Source: Bacteroidales bacterium UBA1176 (GTDB lineage Bacteria > Bacteroidota > Bacteroidia > Bacteroidales > WCHB1-69). From it: a DNA stretch of 64,000 nucleotides. Below the pieces are notes generated by a model, which saw only the letters and a list, made by a program, of their open reading frames with translations, was not told where the DNA came from and made no database searches. The first letter of the stretch is position 1; each line of letters starts with the position of its first letter. The stretch lies in assembly GCA_002311645.1 (NCBI GenBank), contig DBYW01000003.1, forward strand, positions 162,814 to 226,813, given 5' to 3'. This document shows positions 39,201-46,752 of this stretch, in pieces. A program made the translations under genes and the position numbers.

Positions 39201-42200
39201 AACACCTTTGATGCGGTTGCACCCACCTCCACCCTCATCGCCGATATAAACGAGCAGGATTCCTTGTACTGCACCTTCACCTTCGACGCACAGGATGACG
39301 CCAACGGCTCAGGCGTGAAGGAGGTCGAGGTGCTCGTGTCCAAGAACAACGGTCCCTACCGCTCCATGGGCACCTCCACTCCTGACAGCAGCGTGACATT
39401 CGCCCTCGAAAGCGGCATGCACTACCAGTTCATGTCCATTGCCACGGACAATGTGAACAACAAGGAGGCTTCCAAGATCCAGCCCGACACTGTCATCAAC
39501 TACAACACCGCCCCCATCGAACTCATGCTGAGTGGCAACACTTTCTATGAATATGACCCGAAGAACACCCTCGTCGGCACCTTGTCCACCGTGGACGATG
39601 ACATGAGCCAACCCTTCGTCTATACCTTAGTGAGCGGCGTAGGCGATGATGACAACGCCCTCTTCACGATAGAAGGCAACATGCTCAAAACCGACACAAC
39701 GTTTGTATGCAGCCGGGATTTGGACTATTATGTACGCGTGAGAACCACGGATTTCGGCGGCCTCTACTGCGAGAGGAGCTTCAGACTGAAGGAGATCCGC
39801 CAACACGTCACCCCAACCGTCACGGTGCCCAAAGCGATATGCGAGGGTGAGAGCATCGATTTCTATGGAACCGTGCTCTCAACGGCAGGTTCCTACTCCA
39901 AGACCCTGCAGACCCCCGAAGGCTGCGACAGTATTGTTGTCTGGGTCCTGACGGTGAACCCGATCTATAATGTAACACGCGACACCATCGTCTGCAACAA
40001 GTTCGTCTGGAACGACAGCTCCTATATGGTCAGCGACACCATCAGCCACACCTACATCCTGGCCACCGGCTGCGACAGCACTGTGACCTACAACCTGACG
40101 GTGAATCACAGCTCAGCAGGCATTGACACGCAAATCGCCTGCGACAGCCTCACCTGGATAGATGGCATAACGTATTATGCCAGCACGAACACCCCAACCT
40201 TCACGCTGACGAACGCCGTCGGCTGCGACTCTTTGGTCACCCTGAACCTCACAGTGAACTACAGCACAGAAAGCTTTGACAAGTTAGTCGCCTGCGACAG
40301 TCTCACCTGGATAGACGGCATAACCTATACCGAAAGCACATCCACCCCGACCTTCACACTGACGAACGCCGCCGGCTGTGACTCTGTGGTCACCCTAATG
40401 CTGACAGTACTCCACAGCACGCACAACTCGTTCGACACGGTTGTCTGCGAAAGCTACACATGGAATGGTGTCACCTATACCCAAACGGGCACCTACACCC
40501 ACGAGTACACCAACGGTGATGGCTGCGCCAGTGCCGACACCCTGCACCTGACGGTATACCATGGCACGCACGATGTCCTTGACATAGTTGCATGCGACAG
40601 TTATGCTTGGCATGGTGTCACCTACACCCACGAGTACACCAACAGCAACGGTTGCGCAAGCGCCGACACCCTGCACCTCACGGTCCACCATGGCACGCAC
40701 AACTCCTTCGAAACGGTTGTCTGCGAAAGCTATGTTTGGCATGGTGTCACCTACACCCACGAGTACACCAACAGCGAAGGCTGTGTGAGCGTCGACACCC
40801 TGCACCTGACAGTACATTATGGCACACACAATGTATTTGACACAGTTGTCTGCGAAAGCTACGTGTGGCATGGCGTCACCTACACCCAAACGGGCACTTA
40901 CACCTACACATACGACAATGCCAGTGCCAACGGCTGCGCCAGCATCGACACGCTGCACCTGACAGTACTCCACGGCACGCACAACTCCTTCGAAACGGTG
41001 GCCTGCGAAAGCTATGTGTGGAACGGTGTCACCTACACCCAAACCGGCACCTACACCCACGAGTACACCAATAGCGAAGGCTGCGCGAGCGTCGACACGC
41101 TGCATCTGACAGTACACTACGGCACGCACAACTCGTTCGAAACGGTGGCCTGCGACAGTTATGCTTGGAATGGCGTCACCTACACCCAAACCGGCACCTA
41201 CATCCACGAGTACACCAACAGCGACGGTTGTGCGAGCGCCGACACGCTGCACCTGACGGTACATTATGGCACACACAACTCGTTTGAGACGGTTGCCTGC
41301 GAAAGCTATGTGTGGAACGGTGTCACCTACACCCAAACCGGCACCTACACTCACGAGTACACCAACAGCGACGGCTGCGCGAGCGTCGACACGCTGCACT
41401 TGACAGTACATTACGGCACGCACAATGTCCTCGACACCGTTGTTTGCGAAAGCTACGTGTGGAATGGCGTCACCTACACCCAAACCGGCACTTACACTCA
41501 TGAGTACACCAACAACGACGGCTGCTCCAGTGCCGACACGCTGCATTTGACGGTATACCATGGCACGCACAACTCGTTCGAAACGGTCGTCTGCGAAAGC
41601 TATGTTTGGAATGGCGTCACCTACACCCAAACGGGCACCTACACCCACGAGTACACCAACAACGACGGTTGCGCGAGCGTTGACACGCTGCACCTGACGG
41701 TACATTACGGCACACACAATGTCCTCGACACGATTGTTTGCGAAAGCTACGTGTGGAATGGTGTCACCTACACCCAAACCGGCACTTACACCCATGAGTA
41801 CACCAACGGCGACGGCTGCGGCAGTGCCGACACGCTGCACTTGACAGTATACCACGGCACGCACAACTCGTTCGAAACGGTTGCATGCGACAGCTACGTG
41901 TGGAATGGTGTCACCTACACCCAAACGGGCACCTACACCCACGAGTACACCAACAGCGACGGCTGCTCCAGTGCCGACACGCTGCACCTGACGGTACTCC
42001 ACGGCACAAATAATTCGTTTGAGGCTGTTGCTTGCGAAAGTTATGCATGGAATTACGTGACCTACACCGAATCCGGCACCTACACGTATAGTTATACCAA
42101 CGCAAATGGTTGTGTCTGTGTCGACACCTTGCATTTGACGATATACTATGGCAGCCACGATGCGACAACCGTCTCCGACTGCGAGTCTTACGTGTGGCAC

Positions 42201-43016
42201 GGCTCCACCTACACCGAATCCGGCACCTATACGGATAATTACACCACTGCAAATGGATGCGCCAGTTCCGACACGCTGTACCTGACCATCAACCACGGCA
42301 CGCACAACTCATTCGACACGGTCGTCTGCGGAAGCTATGTATGGAATAACGTGACCTACACCACATCAGGCTCACATACATACAATTACACCAACGCAAA
42401 TGGATGTGCCTCTGTCGACACCTTGCACCTGACCGTCTATCATACCACCACAAGCATCGACGTGCAGGAAGCTTGCGACAGCTACGCATGGATTGACGGC
42501 TCAGTCTACACCGAAAGCGTCACAACCCCGTCCATCACGCTGACCAGTGCCGCCGGCTGCGACTCGATTGTGACACTGCACCTGACCATCTATGAGTCAA
42601 CCTCTTCTGAATTCTCCATTGTCACCCATGACTCTTGCTACAACTGGAACGGTATCGACTACTGTCAGTCTGGCGATTACGTGCAGACTTTGCAGACCGA
42701 GGACGGCTGCGACTCTGTTGTAACCCTGCATCTGACCATTGAAACTGGAATTGACGACCACCAGATGAGAGCGTCCATGAATGTGTATCCGAATCCTACC
42801 AACGACAACGTCACTGTACAATTGATAACAAACAACAACCAATTTGAAGATGTGGACATTCAATTGTACGACATGTACGGCAAATGGTTGGGGACTTGGA
42901 AGATGACGGGAGAAACGACCGAAATCGACCTTTCGACTTACGCTGCCGGCATCTATTTCATCAAGGCTGTTGACGGGCAACGTATGATCGATGTCCGCAA
43001 AGTCGTGAAAGAGTAA
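36213..43016 (+). CDS. Large repeat adhesin with type IX secretion sorting domain (2267 residues)
   Basis: A signal peptide (ends GGAFAQ) is followed by Ig/PKD-like repeats (about 30-530; SYSWSPGG and YSWNYGVPG types). An eight-Asp tract lies near 730. A PEGY/FENDP module covers about 825-1010 (YTEEKRFVNATDKMEYRIDF, LGSFRLGEFGFG), then a cadherin-like region (about 1100-1196). About 20 repeats of a 49-residue unit, with two Cys each (CESYVWNGVTYTQTGTYTHE core), cover about 1205-2180. The tail (MNVYPNPTND to the end, about 2189-2267) is a type-A T9SS C-terminal domain that would be cleaved after export. Probable cell-surface adhesin. Confidence 0.92.
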   Translation: MKKHSSIFFKTTALAVLLTILTGGAFAQAPGEGTHNVTVATGCGSYTWSANGVSYQASGIYTYAYENTSGEASVDTLKLTIYPVPNVKIKGNDTVCFGVISGLKATGATTYWWWHTADNMAATINTVPRDSITVTLTEIDTFIVVGTNSYGCQATDTLPVLVLPLPSVVAHAHTSRICKGQSVVLTAEGASAYSWSPGGLLGQPVEVSPKRTTTYWVTGVDDFGCRAKASITVEVEAVKIMASPSLTVCEGESVTLTASGAFSYSWNYGVPGATTPSIEVVESGVYIVTGHHNGCNTSDTAIVTVHPKPNVTISGNDVVCPDESSTLTASGADEYSWSNGQTTASIEVNAAGVYTVTGTDSHGCSVTVPKLLTNGTHPIINVTGAGEVCSGSTLLLSAENVSTCVWKDTLGNILGNTPQLQVAPTENMLYKVYGEVNGNNCSGMGVKYIRVYPLPEISIISDSLVCEGGEVVLAASSHYPGTISYIWPGYGNGSSITVTQNESQKTYTLVGVTGHDCRASVSKTIRTRMGVGQRERISVCGENRSWHGQVYFTSGTYISSYATFDEHNCPCYDTLDLILNYNTGQTERWSESEYYYWDKTGQTYYYSGTYTTDEYPNSNGCMTADTLHLTIINEDVFQNDCMIYGFMVKEESCDPGHDGIIKLSVDEDAASDFDIEWNLGNGQTSSSLVVNGVRKGSYPVKVKSLTCPDVIYYEDVIEVTREDGCRDDDDDDDDGGSGPTVSISGPTSVTASCEDLPSCTYTVVVSGGTPPYSTPPVYTFTCTPSGHTRLSRSVTDSKGRTGHGYLDVYGKKEDCPHDPNLITGPEGYTEEKRFVNATDKMEYRIDFENDPNFATAPATRVKITYDVPAEQNLGSFRLGEFGFGSFIYSVPSNVNSYYQRIDVSDSLGVWVDVTAGLDIMNHQLFWIFQSIDPATGAEPVSSQIGFLPINDSLSHGEGYVTYYISPNSTVATGDTVAAQATIVFDDNESIETNVYVNTFDAVAPTSTLIADINEQDSLYCTFTFDAQDDANGSGVKEVEVLVSKNNGPYRSMGTSTPDSSVTFALESGMHYQFMSIATDNVNNKEASKIQPDTVINYNTAPIELMLSGNTFYEYDPKNTLVGTLSTVDDDMSQPFVYTLVSGVGDDDNALFTIEGNMLKTDTTFVCSRDLDYYVRVRTTDFGGLYCERSFRLKEIRQHVTPTVTVPKAICEGESIDFYGTVLSTAGSYSKTLQTPEGCDSIVVWVLTVNPIYNVTRDTIVCNKFVWNDSSYMVSDTISHTYILATGCDSTVTYNLTVNHSSAGIDTQIACDSLTWIDGITYYASTNTPTFTLTNAVGCDSLVTLNLTVNYSTESFDKLVACDSLTWIDGITYTESTSTPTFTLTNAAGCDSVVTLMLTVLHSTHNSFDTVVCESYTWNGVTYTQTGTYTHEYTNGDGCASADTLHLTVYHGTHDVLDIVACDSYAWHGVTYTHEYTNSNGCASADTLHLTVHHGTHNSFETVVCESYVWHGVTYTHEYTNSEGCVSVDTLHLTVHYGTHNVFDTVVCESYVWHGVTYTQTGTYTYTYDNASANGCASIDTLHLTVLHGTHNSFETVACESYVWNGVTYTQTGTYTHEYTNSEGCASVDTLHLTVHYGTHNSFETVACDSYAWNGVTYTQTGTYIHEYTNSDGCASADTLHLTVHYGTHNSFETVACESYVWNGVTYTQTGTYTHEYTNSDGCASVDTLHLTVHYGTHNVLDTVVCESYVWNGVTYTQTGTYTHEYTNNDGCSSADTLHLTVYHGTHNSFETVVCESYVWNGVTYTQTGTYTHEYTNNDGCASVDTLHLTVHYGTHNVLDTIVCESYVWNGVTYTQTGTYTHEYTNGDGCGSADTLHLTVYHGTHNSFETVACDSYVWNGVTYTQTGTYTHEYTNSDGCSSADTLHLTVLHGTNNSFEAVACESYAWNYVTYTESGTYTYSYTNANGCVCVDTLHLTIYYGSHDATTVSDCESYVWHGSTYTESGTYTDNYTTANGCASSDTLYLTINHGTHNSFDTVVCGSYVWNNVTYTTSGSHTYNYTNANGCASVDTLHLTVYHTTTSIDVQEACDSYAWIDGSVYTESVTTPSITLTSAAGCDSIVTLHLTIYESTSSEFSIVTHDSCYNWNGIDYCQSGDYVQTLQTEDGCDSVVTLHLTIETGIDDHQMRASMNVYPNPTNDNVTVQLITNNNQFEDVDIQLYDMYGKWLGTWKMTGETTEIDLSTYAAGIYFIKAVDGQRMIDVRKVVKE
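40430..42300 (+). repeat. 147-base coding tandem repeats
   Basis: Near-identical units of 147 bases (49 codons) encode the repeats of the 2267-residue adhesin. Two early units are shortened by six codons (the QTGTYT segment). Units 7-8 and 9-10 of the near-identical run form a higher-order 294-base duplication, since linker endings alternate HYGTHNVL and YHGTHNSF. These are in-frame coding repeats, not a CRISPR array: there are no unique spacers. Confidence 0.9.
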
Positions 43017-43040
43017 GGGAAGCGGATTTATGAGTTTTGC

Positions 43041-43075
43041 AAGAGGGCGCGCCAAATTGGCGCGCCCTCTTTTTT
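43041..43075 (+). terminator. Strong intrinsic terminator after the exoprotein operon
   Basis: AAGAGGGCGCGCCAA (43041-43055) has a perfect inverted partner (TTGGCGCGCCCTCTT) ending in a run of T's up to 43075. It lies 25 bases after the adhesin stop. Confidence 0.9.
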
Positions 43076-43076
43076 G

Positions 43077-43274
43077 GGGGGAGCATGATATAGGTGATGA
43101 CCTGCGGTTTTGGATATTGGATATTGGCCATTTGCCGTTAGCATTATTTATATGACATTCTAACACGCAAGCATCTTCGTCACGCTGGTGTACTGTGTAT
43201 TTTCCACGATTTCTCTGTTTGCACAGCCGTGTCACGGGTATAATAAACGATAGGACATGGGTGCCGAATAGGAA
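43077..43274. other. Intergenic stretch between the adhesin terminator and the bamD promoter
   Basis: About 200 bases with no coding signal. It contains the TTGGATATTGGATATTGG low-complexity repeat (43110-43127), which is the complement of the repeats at 20.6 kb. I see nothing else recognisable. Confidence 0.6.
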
Positions 43275-43305
43275 TTGCGGGAATAGGAAAAATATTGTAT
43301 CTTTG
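43275..43305 (+). promoter_or_regulatory. Consensus Bacteroidota promoter of the bamD operon
   Basis: TTG (43275-43277), a 20-base spacer and TATCTTTG (43298-43305). Transcription would start about 10 bases upstream of the ATG at 43322, which rules out the earlier in-frame ATG at 43295. Confidence 0.8.
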
Positions 43306-43321
43306 CACGTTTATAACCATC

Positions 43322-44260
43322 ATGGTGAAGTATATAGTTAACATATTGATACTGACGCTATTGGCTTCATCCTCGGCATATTGTGCCGCGGACTTTGCCC
43401 TATTGCGCGCTCCATTCACGCCCGTACAGGCCCCAACGACGTGCGTGCTTGACACGTCCAAGCCCGGCACGAAACCCGGGAAACAGCCCAAACAGAAGAA
43501 AGAACGCGTGGGCAACTCGCGCAAGATAACCTTCGAGAACTTCGACCAGAGCTACGAAAGAGCCCTGAAGTTCTACGAAAACCACCAATATCTCTCCGCT
43601 GCCGGCATGTTTGAAGAGCTCTACCCGCTCTCCCTCGGCACCCCGCGCGCCGACACCATCCTCTTCCTCTTCGCCGAATGCTACTACAAGAACAAAGACT
43701 ACAACATGGCCGCCTTCCACTTCCGCGACTACGTGCGGCGCTTCCCCAACACCGAGAAGACTGAGGATGCCTTCTATTACTGCATCTCCGCCATCTACAA
43801 CTCCTCACCCGACTATAGCCTCGACCAATCCAACACCGAATACGCCATCGAGGAGATCAAAGCCTTCCTCCAGGCCTACCCCAACAACAGCCATATCGAG
43901 GAGTGCAACCTGATGCTCGACAACCTCCGCGTCAAGCTGGCGCGCAAAGACCTCGAGATACTCAAACTCTACTACAACACCGACAATTACGAGGCTTGCC
44001 AAATCGCCGCCAAAAATTTCTTCAACGACTACTCCTACTCGCCACTCATGCCCGAAGCCATCTACTATCTTGTCCTCAACAACTACGAATACGCCCGCAA
44101 GAGCGTCGAGAAGAAGAAAGAAGAACGCTACAAGGCCTGCCTCGACGCATGCGAGCGCATGGAACGCAACTACCCCGACTCCAAATACGCCAAGGAAACG
44201 AACCGCATCAGCGCCGATGTGAAGAAAAATCTCGAAAAAATACAGAAAAAAACTAATTAA
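43322..44260 (+). CDS. bamD: Outer-membrane protein assembly factor BamD
   Basis: A 312-residue exported protein, the TPR-containing BAM-complex subunit that helps BamA insert barrels. I choose the ATG at 43322 because the promoter makes the earlier ATG unlikely. The first residues (MVKYIVNILILTLLASSSAYC) form a signal peptide with a Cys that could be lipidated. The TPR region has the BamD-type patterns (SYERALKFYENHQYLSAAGM, DTILFLFAECYYKNKDYNMA, FRDYVRRFPNTEKTEDAFY) and a further set of repeats to about residue 290. The neighbourhood bamD - rpoZ - coaBC - DUF4835 - recN is a familiar Bacteroidota order, which supports the call. Confidence 0.92.
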   Translation: MVKYIVNILILTLLASSSAYCAADFALLRAPFTPVQAPTTCVLDTSKPGTKPGKQPKQKKERVGNSRKITFENFDQSYERALKFYENHQYLSAAGMFEELYPLSLGTPRADTILFLFAECYYKNKDYNMAAFHFRDYVRRFPNTEKTEDAFYYCISAIYNSSPDYSLDQSNTEYAIEEIKAFLQAYPNNSHIEECNLMLDNLRVKLARKDLEILKLYYNTDNYEACQIAAKNFFNDYSYSPLMPEAIYYLVLNNYEYARKSVEKKKEERYKACLDACERMERNYPDSKYAKETNRISADVKKNLEKIQKKTN

Positions 44261-44274
44261 ACATATATCATTTT

Positions 44275-44604
44275 ATGAAAGCTGCAGACTATAAGAAACT
44301 GAAAATCGACCCCTTCGCCAAGACCAAGGACATCAGCAAATACGACCACGAGACGGGCAACTTCTACAAGAGTATCGTCATCATGTCGAAACGTGCCGAC
44401 CAAATTGCCAGCGACCTCAAGCAGGAGTTCATCGAGAATTCCCAACAATACGCCAACACTTCCGAGACGTTAGAGGAGGTTTTCGAGAACCGCGAGCAAA
44501 TCGAGCTCTCCAAGTTCTACGAGCAACTGCCCAAGCCCACCCAGTTGGCAATGTATGAGTTCGAGCACGGCCAGATCCATTTCAAGGACGAAGACGAAGA
44601 CTAA
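44275..44604 (+). CDS. rpoZ: RNA polymerase omega subunit, Bacteroidota type
   Basis: A 109-residue acidic protein. The central segment (SIVIMSKRADQIASDLKQEF, about residues 33-52) matches the omega/Rpb6 core, which folds on the polymerase beta-prime subunit. The rest differs from the proteobacterial form, as expected in Bacteroidota. The acidic C-terminus (KDEDED) is typical of this lineage. It lies between bamD and coaBC at spacings of 14 and 9 bases, and is probably co-transcribed. Confidence 0.88.
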   Translation: MKAADYKKLKIDPFAKTKDISKYDHETGNFYKSIVIMSKRADQIASDLKQEFIENSQQYANTSETLEEVFENREQIELSKFYEQLPKPTQLAMYEFEHGQIHFKDEDED

Positions 44605-44613
44605 CCCCACACC

Positions 44614-45828
44614 ATGGACGGCAACAGCAAACATATCGTCCTCGGCATCACGGGAGGCATCGCGGCTTACAAGTCGATGCTGCTCATCCGGCTGTTCAAA
44701 CGGCACGGCTATGAGGTGCGCGTGACCGCCACGCGCCATGCACTCGAGTTTGTCACTCCGCTGACCATCGAGACGCTGTCGCAGAACAAGCTCTACACCG
44801 AGCTTTTCGACCCCACGGAACACCGCGACGTGCAACACATCAGCATGGCGGACTGGGCCGACTGCGTGGTGGTGGCACCCGCCACGGCCAACATCATCGG
44901 CAAGTACGCACACGGCATCGCCGACGACGCGCTCTCCACCCTGCTATTGGCGGCCAAAGGGCCTGTGTTTGTCGCCCCGGCCATGAACGACCGCATGTTC
45001 GCCGAGCCGACCGTACAACACAACATTGAACTGCTGCGCCAAAAAGGGTGCCATATCATAGAGCCTCAAAGCGGCTTCCTGGCGTGCGGCACGGAAGGCA
45101 CCGGCCGCATGGAGGAACCAGAGCGCATCTTCGACATCGTAAACCAGTATTTCCAAGGTGAACAAATCCTCGCCGGCAGACGTGTCATGGTCACCGCAGG
45201 GCCCACCTACGAGCCCATCGATCCCGTGCGCTTCATCGGGAACCACTCTTCCGGCCTGATGGGCTTCTCCATCGCGGAGGCCGCAGCCGAATGGGGCGCT
45301 GAAGTCACCCTCGTCACCGGCCCCACCAACCTCAGCACCCGCCATCCCGGCATCAAGCGCATCGACGTGACCACCGCCGCCCAGATGTTCGAGGCTTGCA
45401 TGGCTGTCGCCGAACAGCAAGACATCATGATCATGTCCGCCGCCGTCGCCGACTTCACCCCTGAGAACACCGCGTCCGAGAAGATCAAGAAAACCGCCGA
45501 CACCCTCGACCTGCACTTGGTCAAGACCCGCGACATCCTCGCCACCATCGGCCAACAGAAACGTGACGACCAGTTCCTCGTGGGCTTCGCACTCGAGACC
45601 CAAAACGAAAAAGTCAACGCCCTCAAGAAACTGCACACTAAAAACGCCGACATGATCGTTCTCAACTCATTGCGCACCGAGGGTGCGGGATTCCGCACCC
45701 CCACCAACAAGGTGCTCATGATCACCCGCGACGAGCAGACGTTCGAGAGCGAACTCAAGGACAAGAAAGACATCGCCCGCGACATCCTGCGACTCGTACA
45801 CGACCTCACGAACCCAAAAGCCCAATAA
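44614..45828 (+). CDS. coaBC: Bifunctional phosphopantothenoylcysteine decarboxylase/synthase
   Basis: A 404-residue coenzyme A biosynthesis enzyme. The CoaC part (about residues 1-190) binds FMN and decarboxylates 4'-phosphopantothenoylcysteine. It shows GITGGIAAYKS at the start, the HISMADWADCVVVAPATANI block, and the PAMNDRMF substrate-recognition motif near residue 122. The CoaB part (about 190-404) ligates cysteine to phosphopantothenate using CTP, with VTAGPTYEPIDPVRFIGNHS and the SAAVADF motif. Length is normal. Confidence 0.96.
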   Translation: MDGNSKHIVLGITGGIAAYKSMLLIRLFKRHGYEVRVTATRHALEFVTPLTIETLSQNKLYTELFDPTEHRDVQHISMADWADCVVVAPATANIIGKYAHGIADDALSTLLLAAKGPVFVAPAMNDRMFAEPTVQHNIELLRQKGCHIIEPQSGFLACGTEGTGRMEEPERIFDIVNQYFQGEQILAGRRVMVTAGPTYEPIDPVRFIGNHSSGLMGFSIAEAAAEWGAEVTLVTGPTNLSTRHPGIKRIDVTTAAQMFEACMAVAEQQDIMIMSAAVADFTPENTASEKIKKTADTLDLHLVKTRDILATIGQQKRDDQFLVGFALETQNEKVNALKKLHTKNADMIVLNSLRTEGAGFRTPTNKVLMITRDEQTFESELKDKKDIARDILRLVHDLTNPKAQ

Positions 45829-45837
45829 ACGAACACT

Positions 45838-46746
45838 ATGATGAAAAGAATCCTGACCCTGACCCTCGCTCTTCTCTTGGGCTGCATGCTGCACGCCCAA
45901 GACTTCCAATGCCAGGTCTCGGTCAACGCCCACCAAGTGACAGGCGGATCCAACACACAGAAATACAATGATTTGCAGCAAAAGTTATACCAATTCGTTC
46001 ATGACCGCAAATGGTGCCAGTACAACCTCAAGATGAACGAACGCATCGAGTGCGCCCTGCAAATCAACCTCACCAAGGTCTCCGGTGACGTCTTTGAAGG
46101 CACCATGACCATCCTGCTGCAACGCCCCGTCTACAAAGCCAGCTACAAGACCACGCTGATCAACTTCCAGGACAAGAACATCCAGTTCACCTACGCCGAG
46201 GGCGACCCTTTGGAGTATGCCGACGGCCAAAACCTCTCCCAGTTCACATCGCTCATAGCCTATTACCTCAACCTTTTCCTCGCTGTGGAATTCGACAGTT
46301 TCTCCATGAACGGAGGCGCACCCTATTTCACCAAGATGCAATCCATCGTCAACTTCAACCAATCAGCGCGGGAAAAGGGTTGGAGCGTGGCTGACGGAGG
46401 TCAAAACAACCGTTATTGGATCATGGAGAATTTCACCAATGGCACCTACAGCAAGCTGCATGATTTCTACTATCAGTACCATCGCTTAGGATTGGATGTC
46501 ATGAGCGAGTCACCCGATGCCGGTCGCGCCGTCATTCTTGAAAGCCTGAAGCTGTTGCAGCAAGTGAGCCAGCAGCGCTCCAACTTGGCCATTGTCAAGG
46601 TCATTGCCGCCACCAAATGCGACGAAATCGTCAACATCTTCAAGGAGGGCATGCCCAGCGAGAAGACGCAGGTCATCAACATCATGAAACAAATCGACCC
46701 CACCAACTCCTCCCGATACGACGCCATTAACACAGCCACTAAATAG
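45838..46746 (+). CDS. DUF4835-family secreted protein (possibly T9SS-associated)
   Basis: A 302-residue protein with a signal peptide (ends GCMLHAQ) and the family start DFQCQVSVNAHQVTGGSN, with later segments RIECALQINLTKVSGDVFEG and NFNQSAREKGW. It sits between coaBC and recN, the place where DUF4835 proteins are found in many Bacteroidota. I recall some databases naming this family PorD, a type IX secretion component; I cannot confirm that here, so the link to the T9SS adhesin in this window is only a suggestion. Confidence 0.82.
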   Translation: MMKRILTLTLALLLGCMLHAQDFQCQVSVNAHQVTGGSNTQKYNDLQQKLYQFVHDRKWCQYNLKMNERIECALQINLTKVSGDVFEGTMTILLQRPVYKASYKTTLINFQDKNIQFTYAEGDPLEYADGQNLSQFTSLIAYYLNLFLAVEFDSFSMNGGAPYFTKMQSIVNFNQSAREKGWSVADGGQNNRYWIMENFTNGTYSKLHDFYYQYHRLGLDVMSESPDAGRAVILESLKLLQQVSQQRSNLAIVKVIAATKCDEIVNIFKEGMPSEKTQVINIMKQIDPTNSSRYDAINTATK

Positions 46747-46752
46747 CTTGTC

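Noticed and set aside
40430..42300. Regularly spaced repeats, CRISPR-like at first glance
   Set aside because: The repeats tile without unique spacers and are in frame over the whole length; there are no cas genes.
40395..42305. 636-codon minus-strand frame with a periodic sequence
   Set aside because: It is the complement of the 49-residue repeats; the period is inherited from the repeats, and it has no signal peptide or promoter.
43295..43321. Earlier in-frame ATG for bamD
   Set aside because: It lies inside or upstream of the -7 element, so it would not be transcribed.
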